Assembly: GCA_000231825.2 (NCBI GenBank)
Contig: JH720351.1
Span: 310,001-374,000 of the forward strand
Direction: 5' to 3'
Length of the DNA stretch: 64,000 nt
From: Tetrahymena elliotti 4EA
Taxonomy: Eukaryota; Ciliophora; Oligohymenophorea; Hymenostomatida; Tetrahymenidae
Shown: positions 25,697 to 38,800 of the stretch, in pieces
Layout: the number at the start of each line of letters is the position of its first letter
Position numbering within the stretch: position 1 is the stretch's first letter
Translations under genes and position numbers: made by a program
Notes under the pieces: generated by a model
Seen by the model: the letters and a program-made list of their open reading frames with translations, nothing else
The model's database searches: none
Told to the model about the DNA's origin: nothing

Positions 25697-27439
25697 ATGA
25701 ACCAATCATAGCTTAGATAACCTCTTAATGTTCCTTCTAACTCTAATTTGGCAATGGATTTTAGCTTAGGAGGATAAAGGTCGAACTCAGAAATGAATCA
25801 TTAAATTCCATCTGCAAATAACAACAAAAATCTAAATGATTAACATATACCTCCTATGCATACTATCCCTCCTTAAGCTCAAGTGAATAATATAGCATAT
25901 CAGCAAAAAAATAATATGAATCAATTTAATGCATAAAACATAAATTAAAAAAATAATGCTAATCCTGCAGCTGCTGCTCCTAGCTAAACTAATTGGCCGT
26001 TAACTATAATATATACACTTGTTTGCTTATTATCGCTTGCAGGATTTTTAGCATCTATGATTACAATGATTCTAGCAGGTGATGTAGCTAGTATTTCTTA
26101 ATTCTTGGAGTTTAGTCCTAAGTTCTCAGTATCTCTCAACTTTATTATAATCTACAATCCATTTAGTGGACTAGTATTTTTCATAAGCATTTATTTGATA
26201 TATTTGTCATACAAATATTATGGTAAAGTTATCAATTACTCATAAATTGCTACTCTCTCTTTTTCTGTTCTAGCTTTTGTTTTTGGTACTGTCAACTATG
26301 CATAGATAGGTTCAGATACTTTATCTTAATCATGTAGCGATAGCAGCAAATAATGTAAATTCTACAATGCTTTTAAAGCTTATCAATAGATGGTTATTCC
26401 TATATCTCTGATTCCTATGCTATTCTTAGCTTGTGCTTAATATCTTCTTTATAGACTTAAAACAGCACCTCCACCAGCTCCTCCTTAATAAGTAAACTAA
26501 TAAAAATAAGCTTATGAACTATAACAATCAGCAGCTCCTAAACCAAACTAATCTGATATAAATAATAATAAACCTCCTCTAAATATGCCTTCAGATGCTA
26601 GATTCCCTCAATAGCAACCCATAAAAAATCCTAATAATATGGTAGGATAGGTGATAAATGAGAGTAAACCTAATGGATAAAATTTCAAACCATAAGTCAA
26701 TATACCAACAGACCCAAAACTAACTGGTGGAGATATTAGATTGAATAGCAGAGGAAGTTAAATATCAGAGAATGGAAATTTTTAAATGATGAATAACAAT
26801 AATTTAAATTAGGGATTTGGAAATATGAATCCTGTTGTCTAAAAACCAAATAACCTTAATGGAATACCACCAGTTGTTGTTGCAAATAATTTAGCTAATC
26901 AAATGAACTAATAACAAAATAGACTAAACTAATTTTAGCTAGGTGAGAAAGAGATTTCAACTCCTAAAGAATAAAACTTTAATGGAATAATTGGATAAAA
27001 TTAAATAGCATTAGATAATATGGGAAGTATGTTGAAATAGTCATCAACACCTACACCTAATTTAGGATCTCTTTCAAATTAAAAATTAAATGGCATGGGA
27101 TTTGAAAATGCTTCTGATATTCATAATATGAAAACCACAATAAGCTAATTTACAAATACTCCTTTAAAATCTCCTACTAAAAAAGGATTGAGTCCTATAG
27201 ATAGAGCACTTTCAAATAATTAAAGAATAGGAAACGATAATATAAATGAAATAGTCTAAAACAACGACTATAATCCTTACGGTAATCTTGAGTCTGGTGA
27301 AATTTAGCTTGGTAAGCACCCATACATACTTGGAGCAAAAGACCCTTATGTGGGCTAAATATTAGATTAAGTTTAGGCCATGGTGAATAACTAAGTTAAA
27401 TCTCTCCTTCTTGATCTTAAGAAGTAAAACAAAGTATGA
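25697..27439 (+). CDS. Four-TM protein with long Asn/Gln/Pro-rich cytoplasmic tail
   Basis: A single exon of 580 residues, start ATG 25697, stop TGA 27437-27439. Residues 1-100 are Asn/Gln/Pro-rich and end in an Ala-rich run. Four membrane segments follow at about 103-125 (TIIYTLVCLLSLAGFLASMI), 150-175, 185-207 and 235-255 (IPISLIPMLFLACAQYLLY). A loop with two Cys (SCSDSSKQC) lies before the last one. The remaining 320 residues are low complexity with a Pro-rich APPPAPP-like start and many short Ser/Thr-Pro sites (TPTP, SPTKK, LSPID), so phosphorylation is plausible. The membrane part has the layout of tetraspan proteins, but no family was recognised. Confidence 0.8.
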
Positions 27440-28314
27440 TAAAATCTCATAAAACAAGGGGCTCTCTTAATTATAAATTACTGAATTTTACCAAAAATTT
27501 AATCCAAACCATTAATTTTTGAACACTATTGTGCTAAAACATCTTATTAATTTTCCATAATGGTTATGACTGAATTTATCAACTAAAATTTATTCAAAAA
27601 CTAAACTAAAAGGAATAAAATTAAATGAAAAATAATAAATTATAACTTAATTATATGTAATCTTATTGAAATCTAATAAAAAAATCAATTATGTACTTTG
27701 TAAATAATCTAACAATTTATTTTTTAGAAAATTCTTCAAATTTTTACCATCTTTTTATCTAATTTATTTATTATGCCAAATTCTTTTTAGCTTTACTTTA
27801 TTTTATTTATTATTAAAATTTATATTTTTAATTAAAACTTCTTTGGTTCAACAAATTCATTTTTAATTTACTCATCCAGATAATTAGTTATTAGAAAATA
27901 TTATTTATTGTTTTATTTCGAATAATTTAAAATGTTCCTTTTTTAAACTTTTCTAAAAATCTTATAATGTTTAAAAATATTTTTAAAATAAAACTGTTAA
28001 AATTAAAAAATTTGTTGTTGACTTATTTAAACCAAAACATTATTTTTTAGTTGATTTATTTTATTTTTTAATTAAAAGCCAACAAACTTTTATTACAAAT
28101 TAACTATTATTTAATTAATTTTCTACTTAACTCTTTCAAAATTTTAAATTATTTGACATTTTTAATTTTATTCTTTTTTTCAAAGAAAGTAAATCAATAC
28201 ATATATATACTTTACCAATCTATCAATTATATTTATTACTTTACCATTATTTTTTTTAGAATAAATAATCTCATTGCTTCAATGATTTATTCTTAATTCT
28301 TTTTATTTAATACA
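27440..28314. other. Intergenic AT-rich region
   Basis: Nothing coding is seen; long T/A runs lie between converging genes. Confidence 0.5.
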
Positions 28315-29828
28315 TCAACTAATTTTTCTGAAACTCCTTCTAATCTATGTTTTTGCAAAAAAAAAGTATTTACAAAGTTTAGAATAAACCTCAAATATTT
28401 GTATTTTACTCTTTTTGATTTTCAAATTTAAGGTAAATATTAGACTCAGCTATAACTGAAAATTTTATAAGTCTAAAAGCTATTTCACAAGATATTTTTA
28501 ACTAAAATCTAAATGAATAATAACTAATAATAAACATTTTAGTATTAATCAATATTACCTTAACATAATTTTAGATAACTTTCGACATTAATTAGCATTT
28601 TAAATAAATTTCTCTGCATCTTATAATTCAATACTTGTAATACTGTTTTATTATCATTATTTGCTTTATGCATTTAATTGTAAAATATATAAATTTATTA
28701 ACCATGATGTGACAGTTAATTATTCTAAATTAATCAAAACTTTTAGCTAATCTGCCAAAGCTTCAAATATTCTTTCACCTTCATAAACATTTCTATATAT
28801 TATCATTATATGAATAATAATTGTAAATTAATTATTTATTATTTTTATTTACGTAAATAGTAAGTTTATTTTCTTTAGCAATGGAGAAAAATTAGATATT
28901 ATTTCACATATTGTTTCATCATCAAGTTAATTTTCTCTATTAATTTATTCATTAAGTATTTAAATTACATTTATTATTTTAAAAATACTCCAAATTTAAA
29001 TTGAGCTCTTCTATTTTTGATTTCTAAAGAAACTACATAGAGTAGATTATACCATCGTCTACATCGTTATCTCTGTTAGATAATATTATAAATTTGAAAC
29101 TATTAAGCAATATTTCAAATAAACCTAAAATTCAAGTAGAGGTATTTTAAATTTTAAGCAAATTCACCATGAAAAAGCTTTAAAAAAGTATCGCTATTGA
29201 TTCTATTAGATCTAATATGATTGGAAATTTTATTTAGAATATTAAATATTTATTGCATTTACTCTAAATCTATATAAAGACTTTAAATTTAAGGTAATTT
29301 TTGTATTAAACTTCTAAGTGGCTAAGCAAATTTAGAGTCAATTTCATTATTTCTTTTTGAAAAAAACAATTAATATTTTAGAAATATTTTAAATAGTTTA
29401 CTTAAGCATCAAAGTTAGATATTACAGATTTTAATAATTTTTAAGCATTTTAATACACCTTACTAATCCTTCTGTTTCTATTTCTTAATTTCTTTTCATG
29501 ATAAATAATTCTTTTGAAAAATGAACCTTGATTTTGAATTAAAAATGTTACTCTATTGCAATAGTAAACTTTTCTAATTTGCTTATTGATGGTAAACAAT
29601 CAATAAAATCTATTAAATCTTAGTTTTATACCATTATTTGTCTGTGTTTAAGAATTAAAAAACTCTTAAAAAAGTATTCTATTTATCAGTTTTTAAATGT
29701 TACGTATTATGCATAATTACTATCTCTTAATCTTTCTAAACAACTTTAAATTTTCCATTAAAGTTTTTATCTGATGCTAAGTTGCTAATATACTTAGCTT
29801 ATGCACTAGATGACTATGAGCATCCCAT
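28315..29828 (-). pseudogene. LRR-family gene, probably degenerate; N-terminus has a myristoylation-type start
   Basis: Several minus-strand stretches are clearly LRR-like. They include GLVRCIKMLKNYQNLQYLTL (about 29430), KIEELNLNLEYF (about 29000), QNLKYLYLNFR (about 29140), LKVLINLEQLTV (about 28745) and LLDLQNFQLQL (about 28470). The first ATG, at 29828, gives MGCSQSSSAQAK, a classic N-myristoylation context. The pieces lie in more than one frame. I could join only some with plausible introns; between the N-terminal exon and the first LRR piece a frame change remains unexplained. So it is either an intron-rich gene or a pseudogene. It is related in style to the LRR gene at 60396-61538. Confidence 0.5.
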
Positions 29829-30452
29829 TTTATGTTTTGTGTTCAAGTGATTGCTTTTAATGGCTAATATGCAATTTTATAGTTTAACAAAATTTTAATT
29901 AACAGTAAAAAACAAAAAAATTATTATTATTATTTGGTGAATAATAAGTAGAATTTAAAATTCTTTCAACTAATAATTTTACAAAAAGTAATTCAATTAA
30001 AAATTAAAATTGATATAACTACCCTAAAATACATAGCAGAAAATTTAAGAAGATTTAAAAGCAATAAGAAAATTCTTATTAAATTCATTAATTTGTCTAT
30101 TTTCTTTTGAATTTGTTATTAAATAAAAAAATTATAATAAATAGGTAGAAAATAATTGTAAATAAAATTTTTTATTGATTTTATAAAAATCTCAACTATT
30201 ATCTTTATTTCAGATCTTTATATCAAAATACTCTATAATTTCTCATTTTATTTTAGATGTTTTTGTTTTTTTTAAATAAAATTTAAAATTTTAATTTTTA
30301 ATAGAATAACAAAAAAAACTACTAAACCAGTAAGATAATAAAATAAATTTTATGGTAGATAATTGTTTAATAAATTTATTTAAAATTTAAATTCTAACAA
30401 TCTAAAGAAATAAATACAAATTTAATATAAATGTATAAATTTTTTATTGAGA
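29829..30452. other. Intergenic region
   Basis: AT-rich; no supported feature. Confidence 0.45.
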
Positions 30453-32038
30453 TCAAATCTTCATGTAAATATAAGCTAAAACAGCAATAACGAAAGAGAA
30501 AACTAGATAGCTAATTTGTTATTTTCTTTGTTCTTATTATTTTAATAAAACAGAAGGATCAACTTATTTTTATTCCTATTTATTTTAAATATTTTTATTT
30601 CCTTCTTGATTAGATTAAGTTTAGTTTCCTGATACAGATAATTACAATTAGTCAACTTATTTAAATTCTAATTTTTTGCCATTAAATTCTTAATCAAATA
30701 TTTTTTCTGCTTCCTATTAAAAATTATTTTGATATGAATAAGATAATTTATTTTTTCATTAAATTTACTTGTAAAGAGGGATAAATGCAACTTCCATAGT
30801 CTTTTATTGATGAGTGAGAAGTATAGACACTTAAAGTAATATTTTTAAATGAACTTGATAGGTATTTAGATGGTAATTATATTTCTTCTGTTTCACTTAA
30901 ACTGTTTTATGCAAATTAATCACCAAATACTTAGTACATTCTAGTTTCTAATTCTTTTCTCACAGCATTTATTGTAATCTTTATTCATTTATAATTTAAT
31001 AATTTATAATTTTAATAAAAATTTTACTGTCTTCAAATTTTAAATTGTAAGATCTTTATAAGACTTAAAGCTAATCTGAATTAAACCATTGAATTTAAAG
31101 TAATATGGTCTAGTATAAAACTATTCTTGTACTTGAGTATTATTTCCTTCAATAAATTATAATGATACCTATATAAATAATATTATTTATTAAACTTAAA
31201 ATATTTTTACATTTAAATATTTACTTCAGAACTATTACAAAGCTCGCTTAAACTTCTTGTATCATTATTTATCAATAAATTACTTAATAAAAGAGTGCTG
31301 TTTTGAAGAGAACTCAAATAGCTTTAAGATACATCTGTTATTTGATTGATTATTGTTTTGCTTTGTGATTCTTTTTCACTAAAAATTTAATCTATGCTAA
31401 GAGGAACCAAAGAGTTTACTTAAATTAAATCCTTTTCTTCAATTTCTTAGTGAGCAATTTTAGTAAAAACTTAACCCTTATAAATTAGTAAAACTCATAT
31501 TATTTTTACATTTTTTTGCTAGAATAAATACCTATTTCTTTTCTAATATTTCATAGCTAGCTGAGGTAATATAACAAAGGTAGAATGATCCTTTTATTTT
31601 TAATCTTTTTTGAAGAGCTACATAATATTCTTAAGCTTTCATAACTAAAGCTTGTTAAGTTATTTATTCACTCTCTTTTGCAATAAAACCCAATAAACTG
31701 TATCCATTAACAGAATTATGAAGCTTATTTAATTAAATATGTAATTAGTAAATAATCTTAAAAAACTTTTATTTAATTTAATACATCTTCTGCAATATTA
31801 AGAATGTCATCCTTTTTATCTTCATTGAGTTCATTAGGAAGCTATTAAAATGTCTAAGGTGTCAAATAACTAATCAAATAATTTTCATTTGCAGCGTTCT
31901 ATTAAAAAAATCATATTTGATTTTGGTTTTTGCTTAAAAATTGAGAAATAAAATATTTACATAACCAAAAAGAAGACCATATTTACTATCCTATTGATTA
32001 AATTCACTAACTATAGTTTTAAGAATGCTAACTTCCAT
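30453..32038 (-). CDS. ODR4: ODR4-like ER membrane protein
   Basis: Seven exons (32038-31961, 31898-31785, 31723-31532, 31476-31225, 31168-31028, 30978-30769, 30713-30453) give 415 residues, every junction GT...AG and in phase. The plan matches the ODR-4 family: an N-terminal MPN-like half (SKYGLLFGY..., then GYSLLGFIAKE), a middle helix-rich part, a second domain starting ITINAVRKELETRMYQVFG, and one C-terminal membrane anchor (SYLVFSFVIAVLAYIYM). In animals ODR4 sits in the ER membrane, helps the folding or traffic of G-protein-coupled receptors and holds the UFM1 protease UFSP2. A similar ER role is inferred. Identification rests on architecture and local resemblance read by eye. Confidence 0.7.
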
Positions 32039-32893
32039 TTCTTTTACTTATATTTCTGTTTATATAAAATGTCTTTTTTATTATTTTTCAACTATTTTTA
32101 GATGAAACTTTCCTTCCCTTTTTATTAAAATAAATCAGCAAATTTTACTTGATTTTATAAAAACAAAGATATGCCTTATCAAACACAATAATTTTCTTAA
32201 GATAAATCATAAAAAAATAAAAGAGTGGTGATTTTATACATAGTTAATTAAATATTAAATTTTAAAATAAATAATAAATTACCTTATGATTAAAATTCTT
32301 GTTAAATGTTATTGTATGTATTTATTTAGTAAAATTTGAATATAAAATCAGCTCAATACATTTTAATATTAAAGGATGTGGAAAATGATTAAAGTTTTTT
32401 TTTAGGAATTTAACACCAAAATTAATTGCTAATAAAAAATGAATTCTAGATTAAAATGATGGCATTTACAAAATAAATTTTTAAATTATATTTGATAATG
32501 AATTTAGTTATGTAAACAAAAGGCTTAAGTGCAAGTAAGTTCATAAATACATAATTTTTATAATTTTAAAAATAACAACAATTATTTTAGAAGGAAGGAT
32601 GGATGACAAGAATTACGTAATGAAAATCTTATATCACACTCTTGATGTGCAATTGTCGAAAAAGCTCTTTAATTTCTAAGATATTCTTTTGAAAATCATC
32701 TAAACATAAATTTCTTTTTTTCTAAAAAAGAAGAATTGATGACAGAGTTTTTGATGTCAGATTCAATTTAATAGGAATGAGCGTATTATTATCTATGTAT
32801 CTCCTACTACCTTAAAATTTTTATAATTATTAAATATTATTTTTCAATATTATTAAACTTCAATAAAAACTCTAACAAAAAGCTATCAAAACA
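32039..32893. other. Divergent promoter region (ODR4-like / hydratase)
   Basis: It lies between two divergently transcribed genes. A 46-codon frame at 32599-32739 (MDDKNYVMKILYHTLDVQLS...) ends in TGA and might be a small upstream ORF of the hydratase transcript, but nothing supports it further. Confidence 0.45.
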
Positions 32894-34004
32894 ATGTCAG
32901 GAGAATCTGCCCCACAAGTCGATGTATAAAAGATGTTAGCATTCTAAACTGAAGAATGTTAAGACACTTTCAACTCTAGAGATGCCATCATTTACTCTTT
33001 GAGTAATTTTTAATATAGAAAGCTTCTCTATAGCTATTTAATTAATTGTTGGCCATTTATTAAATGAATTTTCATTATAATAGGTTTAGGTTATAGCTAA
33101 GATCCCATGAATGAATCTGATTTAAAGTTCACCTATGAATTAAATGATGAATTCTCAGTCTTCCCTACTTTTGCTTGCATCCTTCCTAAGTTAGATATAT
33201 TCAAGGCCCTTACTAGCTGCCCTGGTCTCCCTAACTTCAACCCCATGATGCTTTTACATGGTGAATAACGTTTTGAGTCCTACAGAACTCTTGTTCCTGA
33301 GGCTAAATACGTTACCCAAGGTAAAATTGCAGATGTTGCTGATAAGGTTAAGGGTATGCTTTTAAGTTTTGAATTATTAACTTATGAAATAGATGAAAAT
33401 AATAAGAAGGTAATTAATACATTTTAAATGACATTATCTAAAGCTATATAAAAATCAATTTATTTTTACAAATTTTGCAATGGCATCATTTAGTTTCAAA
33501 TCCTAATAATTTATTTTTAATAAAAAGTAACTTGCTTTCAAGAATATTATGAGTGTTTTCATCAGAAAGCTCGGTGGTTTTGGTTTCAAGGGTAAAAATA
33601 CTACCCCTGTTCTTCCTAAGAAACCCACTAGATAACCTGATGCTACTCATCTTGAAAAGACCACTCCTAACTAAGCTATTCTCTACAGATTAAATGGTGA
33701 CTACAACCCTCTCCATATTGATCCTAACATGGCTGCTATGGGTGGTTTCGATAAGCCCATTTTACATGGTATGTGCTTCTACGGTTTAATGGCCAAGGCT
33801 GTTGTTACCAAGTTGTTAGATAACGATCCTACTAGAGTCAGCACTGTCCAAGCTAGATTCACCTCTCACGTTTTCCCTGGTGAGACAATTGAATACTCTC
33901 TCTGGAAGGATGGTGACAAGGTCTTCGTTAGTGGTGCTACTGTTGAAAGAAAGCTTGAATGCATTGTTGGTGTTGTTGAGTTAAAACCTGCTTCCAAGCT
34001 CTGA
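32894..34004 (+). CDS. Peroxisomal 2-enoyl-CoA hydratase 2 (MaoC-like), PTS1 SKL
   Basis: Exons 32894-33002, 33084-33409 and 33543-34004 give 298 residues. The protein adds water to trans-2-enoyl-CoA to give (3R)-hydroxyacyl-CoA in peroxisomal beta-oxidation. The C-terminal hot-dog domain carries the hydratase-2 motif GDYNPLHIDP (catalytic Asp about 198, His about 203) and then GFDKPILHG. The N-terminal half matches the degenerate first hot-dog domain (LKFTYELNDEFSVFPTF). The last residues are SKL, a perfect type-1 peroxisomal signal. It is a free-standing hydratase, like plant ECH2, rather than the multifunctional enzyme of animals and fungi. Its codon choice (AAG, GTC, TTC, CTC; few TAA/TAG) is much richer in C/G than that of its neighbours, typical of highly expressed ciliate genes. 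Confidence 0.92.
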
Positions 34005-34778
34005 TTACACTAATTAACTATTTATTAATTTTAATATCGTTTTTATATTTTTCTACGTATCTTAAATTTAATGAAAGGTAATAGATACAGTATTTTTAAT
34101 AAATATTAAAATTGCTAAATCATTTAATATTATTTGGTTTCTAATATCTATCTTCTCCAGTATTTTAAAAGCAATAAGTCTATTTTTTTTGGAATAATAG
34201 ATGAATTAATATTATCTCATAAGAAAATTTTGAAAGGAATTAATAATTTTTTGTTGAGATAGAATTTTAAATAAATAATTCAAAAAAACACATTAATAAT
34301 AGAAAGTTCAGAACTGATTAGTTCGCTAAAAATCCAATAAAAATTTGTAGATTTTATTTTTGAAAATTATTCAGTAAAGGTTTTAGGTTTCAATATGTTT
34401 TCGTGATTTAATTAAAATTAAGAATATTGGAGACCTTTTAAAAAACATAATCATTTTCAATCTATTTCAAATGCTTCTTTTCAACATGATGTTTATATTA
34501 TCTCTCAAAAATAACAAATTTGGAAAACACAGAAAAGTATTTTTTAAAATACTTCAATGTGCTAATTTTAAGGTGCAGAAAATGCTTTTACAAAATGTTA
34601 GATCTAACAACTATGACTAATAGTGAAGCTATTATTTAATGGCAATCAATACAATTTTTTTCTTTAAAAAGTTACTTGAAGAGTTCCTATAAATTTACTC
34701 ATAAAATAAATCAAACAAAATTTTTAATTAAATAATTTACTTAGCAAAAATATTAAATCAACCACAAAACTTATAATA
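34005..34778. other. Intergenic region
   Basis: AT-rich; 3' flank of the hydratase and 5' flank of the next plus-strand gene. No coding frame is seen. Confidence 0.5.
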
Positions 34779-35276
34779 ATGAAAAACCTCACTTTTTAAA
34801 TTATATTTATTACAGCCATAGTTACTTAAATTAAAGGTCAGGGCTACCTTTAACTATAAAATTGTATTAAATTTAAATGCTCTAATATCATGAGCTATAA
34901 TGAAACTTAGATTTAGGATGGATTTTATTCTGATTCTGATAAATTTAATCAGTGCTAAGCAGATAATAAGAATTGCTATATTAATAAATTCACTTTTGTT
35001 TCTGATGAAAAAGATTAATCCAAAGCTTAGAATTGCTATAATGATTGCTATTAAAAAGATTCTTATAAAAATGACTACTTCAAATTCTTCTTGAGCTGTT
35101 CTTGGGATTGTGCCTCTGAAGTCTACAGTATTGAAAACAATTTTAATCAATTTAAAATGAATCATGGATAAATTGCTAGTATATGTTTGATTGCATTTTC
35201 CACTTTGATAATAATTGTAAGGGGAACTTAGCTTTATTACTCAAAAAAAGAGATAAAAGTGATACCTAAAAATTGA
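34779..35276 (+). CDS. Small Cys-rich single-pass surface protein
   Basis: A single exon of 165 residues, start ATG 34779, stop TGA 35274-35276. A signal peptide (MKNLTFQIIFITAIV) is followed by a Cys-rich ectodomain: Cys at about 28, 33, 59, 65, 87, 91, 107 and 111 form repeated CxxxxC/CxxxC pairs. A membrane helix (SICLIAFSTLIIIV, about 138-151) and a short basic tail follow. The even Cys number and spacing suggest disulphide-bonded extracellular repeats. No family was recognised. Frames on the opposite strand at 34854-35165 and a second plus frame at 34900-35094 are shadows of this gene. Confidence 0.8.
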
Positions 35277-35857
35277 TAGATTTGCTAAAATAAAATTTGT
35301 CTAATATTATTTTAACTCTGTGAATTAGTTATATTTTCTTGCATATTTTACATTGAAAATTCTACTTAATAAGTATTACAGACTATTAATTAAGCAAGTA
35401 CCAAATCAAGTATTTTTATTTAAATATTTTAATAATCAACTCAAATTAAATTCGATTAATATTTTTTTTACTATAGTATGTGGAATTAAAATATTTTATA
35501 CTTTTTACTCGTCTCCAATATTTAACAAAATAATTAATTTTACATTTAAATTTTTCTATTTGATTTTTAAAAATATATAAAATATAATCTAATCTTTAAA
35601 AATCTTATCTGTTCATTTTATAAATAAATATCTCATTTCTAAAGAAATATTTATTAAAATTTTTTCTTGATTTTCAATCTTTGGCAAAAATATTATCCCC
35701 CCAACATTTTTAATAAGAAATGAATAAAATATTTAGGAATATCCTATTAAAAGAGTGAATAGAGTATTTTCCAATTTTCTTATTTGAATATAGAAAATTG
35801 AATTACAAAAATAAAAATATTATCAATTTAAATTTATTAAAAAATGAACATGTATTT
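35277..35857. other. Convergent intergenic region
   Basis: It separates the ends of two converging genes. A hydrophobic 75-codon frame at 35353-35580 was judged random AT-rich DNA. Confidence 0.5.
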
Positions 35858-38800
35858 TCAAATAGACCAATCAATAGAACTCTTAGTGTTATTGGGGTAG
35901 AATGTATGAATGCGATCAACTGAAGAAAGACCACAAAAATAGCATTCTTTTGAGAGATAATCATCAACAATTTATACTTTTTTATAATATTCATCTCTTT
36001 CTTCTTGGGTCATAAATAGCTAAATGATATCTTTAAAGGTTGACATAGAACTTAACTTCTTTTTGAATGCATTTATGTCCATATTGCTTTATTGTTCATC
36101 TTCTTTCTTTCCTGCTCCTCCTATAAAAGCACCTCCAAGTCCTTTAAAGAATTTACTTATTGAGGATGACTATTATTATTATGGTTCATCTATTAATATA
36201 GATTTCATTGACTTAATTTCTTCTTCTTGCTTATTTTTTAAGTCCTATTAGACTTTGTTTATGTATTAATTGATAGACATTATTTTATCAAAAACTCTTT
36301 TTTGGGAATAAGATGTTGATTATTTCTCTCCTTAATCATTTTACTATTCTTTTCCTTATTCAATTACGATATCATTTTGCATTCTTTAAATATAACAATT
36401 TCTATGGAATCCATGGAAGCATCCAAAGAAGTAATGATCTTATGAAAGGAGATTTCTGTGACATATACTGCAATCTTATTCTCCCTTAATTTATAAAGAT
36501 TTATGAGAATAAGTATTAATCTCACGTTTCAATGAATCAGACATCTCATTAAGTTAATCCATTTCCTTCTTTAAGTTTTCTATTTCATTATTGTAGTCTT
36601 CTAAATTACTGCAAATTTACTCTTTAAGGAGGTCTACTTGATGTACCTCTCCAAAATGTGGAAGAAGATCTTCTACTTTTAGGTATCCATTGCTATCGTT
36701 TGTAAGTTATAAAACGTTTTAAGATTGTTAAGTTTAAATTAAATGAACTGCTATCTTAAGCCATAACTTATGCTTTTTATCATCATTATGATGCTTTGAT
36801 GCATATTCTTTGGCCAGGCTGATGTTATTTTTATCCAAAGCTAATTTAACTGCTAAATCATAAAAATTCATTAAGGCATATGTCTTGACCATAGCATCAG
36901 TAATGGTTTTCTACTCAAATAAATGAATAGCAAAATCTAAATCAAATTTTAAAATATAATTTGATAACTTTTGAGAGTTTCTTGATGGTTTTTAATACAA
37001 ATTAATTTCTAAATCATCATTTGAACTAGTTCCAAAAATTTATTAGTTTTCTTATTCTTCCGCTTTATTCAAGTAATCCATTAATCTTTAATAGGCTTCT
37101 TCATCAACTTTTTAATTTTAGTTGTTTTCATCTGGACGGTATTAATTAGCCAAGAAGAAAAGATAAAGATTATGAATGATTTTATCAGAGCTCTTTTATT
37201 TATAAACACAATTTTCTAGAAATTAAATTCCAAATTTTCTAAAAGTGCTTGGAATATTCATTAATCCTGATATCAATTTAGATGGCTCAAAATCTTTAAT
37301 AGAATTTAAGACCAAAGAAATGTATTCCTCAGGAACTTTCTGCAGCAAAATGTAAGAAAACTTATAAATAATTTATATTGCTCTTTTGCTGTCTTTTTTA
37401 GCTAAAACTTTTAAATAGCTTACTGCTTCCTTGTAATTTTATTCATTGACATAATGTGTAATAACATTTTCATAATTATTTTATTCCTTAGCATATTGCA
37501 AACAATCATCTATTCTTCCATGACTTTGAGTTATTTCATAAACAAGCTCTTAATCTATTTATGAATTCAAATTCTTTAAAAAGGCTTTGTAATTCTCTTT
37601 AATTTTTTTAAGTTTGCTTTACACTCTACTTATTCTTTTACTTATGCCAGAGCTTTATGAAGATTTTCTTTTTAAATCTGATTAGCTATCACTAGTCTAT
37701 TTATTTGATTGTTAATTACTTTAAGGCTATTAATCTTCTCCACTTTATTTTCTCAATCTCATTTCATTTAAATTATCTAAATAAGCTACCTAGAACTAAT
37801 TGTTTCTAAATTCAATTTTAAATTTAGTCTACAAGTCCTACTGTTTTTCGAATTCATTTTAGGCTTCTTCTTAATTTAAAACTTCTAAATATTTTTCCAA
37901 TTCATTAATTTTATAGTTGTAATATTCCAAACTCAATCCGGAAATTATTTTAAATTAAACTCCATTCTTCTAATCCCCCAGTCTTGCAGCTTAAATCTAA
38001 AGATATTCTTTTTATTAAATTAAATAATAAGAAATCATTTCAAAAGTTATATTATGCTTTTTTAATTACCTATTATACCCTCAACCTACTCAAGTGATTC
38101 ATTTTTTAAGAACTTAATCATAATCTCTTCAAAAGTTTTTGATGAGGCTGAGTAAACTTAAGCAGCGTTTATGAACTTCCCTTCTGAATACAAGAAATCT
38201 CCATACAAACCAGAAACCTAATTTTTAGTAAAATTTAATATAATTACTAATTAAATAGCATTTAATCATACATATGGAAGACAATCTAAATTGGTTCTCT
38301 TACATAGCTCATAGGCACTTTTAATATCTTTTTACTTAATTAAATCATAACATGCAAATTCATCTTCCATATTAATCACAATTTTTAAAATCCTCTTCTT
38401 TGAATAAATAATAAAAGATCTTTAGCTTGAAGAATCATCATAAATCATATCTATCACAGGTCCCTACATGTTCCCAAGTTCAAACGTAGTAACTACTTTT
38501 TAATTTAATCTGCTCATAACAGTAAGGCAGTCTTCATGAAGTAAAAAGTAGTGAAACTCTGTTAATCCTATTTTGAGAATTGTTTCTATTATATAAAATT
38601 AAAATTATTGTAACTTAGATAATTAGTTAAATTTTTTTGGGTTTCATTTGATAGTCAGTTTGTAGATATTTTAAATGTCTTTGTTTAAAAAATAAGTGAT
38701 AATTGTAGAAAATACACTCCTACATCAATAGTACTGACTAGTGTAGCGCAGTTATTTTTTTTAATAAAAATCAAAGGTTTTAATTTATTTACCTTCAATA

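Noticed and set aside
32599..32739. 46-codon ORF upstream of the hydratase
   Set aside because: Ends in TGA and starts with a reasonable ATG, but is short, without homology that I recognise; only mentioned as a possible upstream ORF.
34854..35165. 103-codon hydrophobic minus-strand frame and the plus frame at 34900
   Set aside because: Both overlap the Cys-rich surface protein frame, which has a signal peptide, paired Cys and a membrane segment; the hydrophobic look comes from antisense reading.
35353..35580. 75-codon plus-strand frame
   Set aside because: AT-driven Phe/Ile/Asn composition between converging genes.
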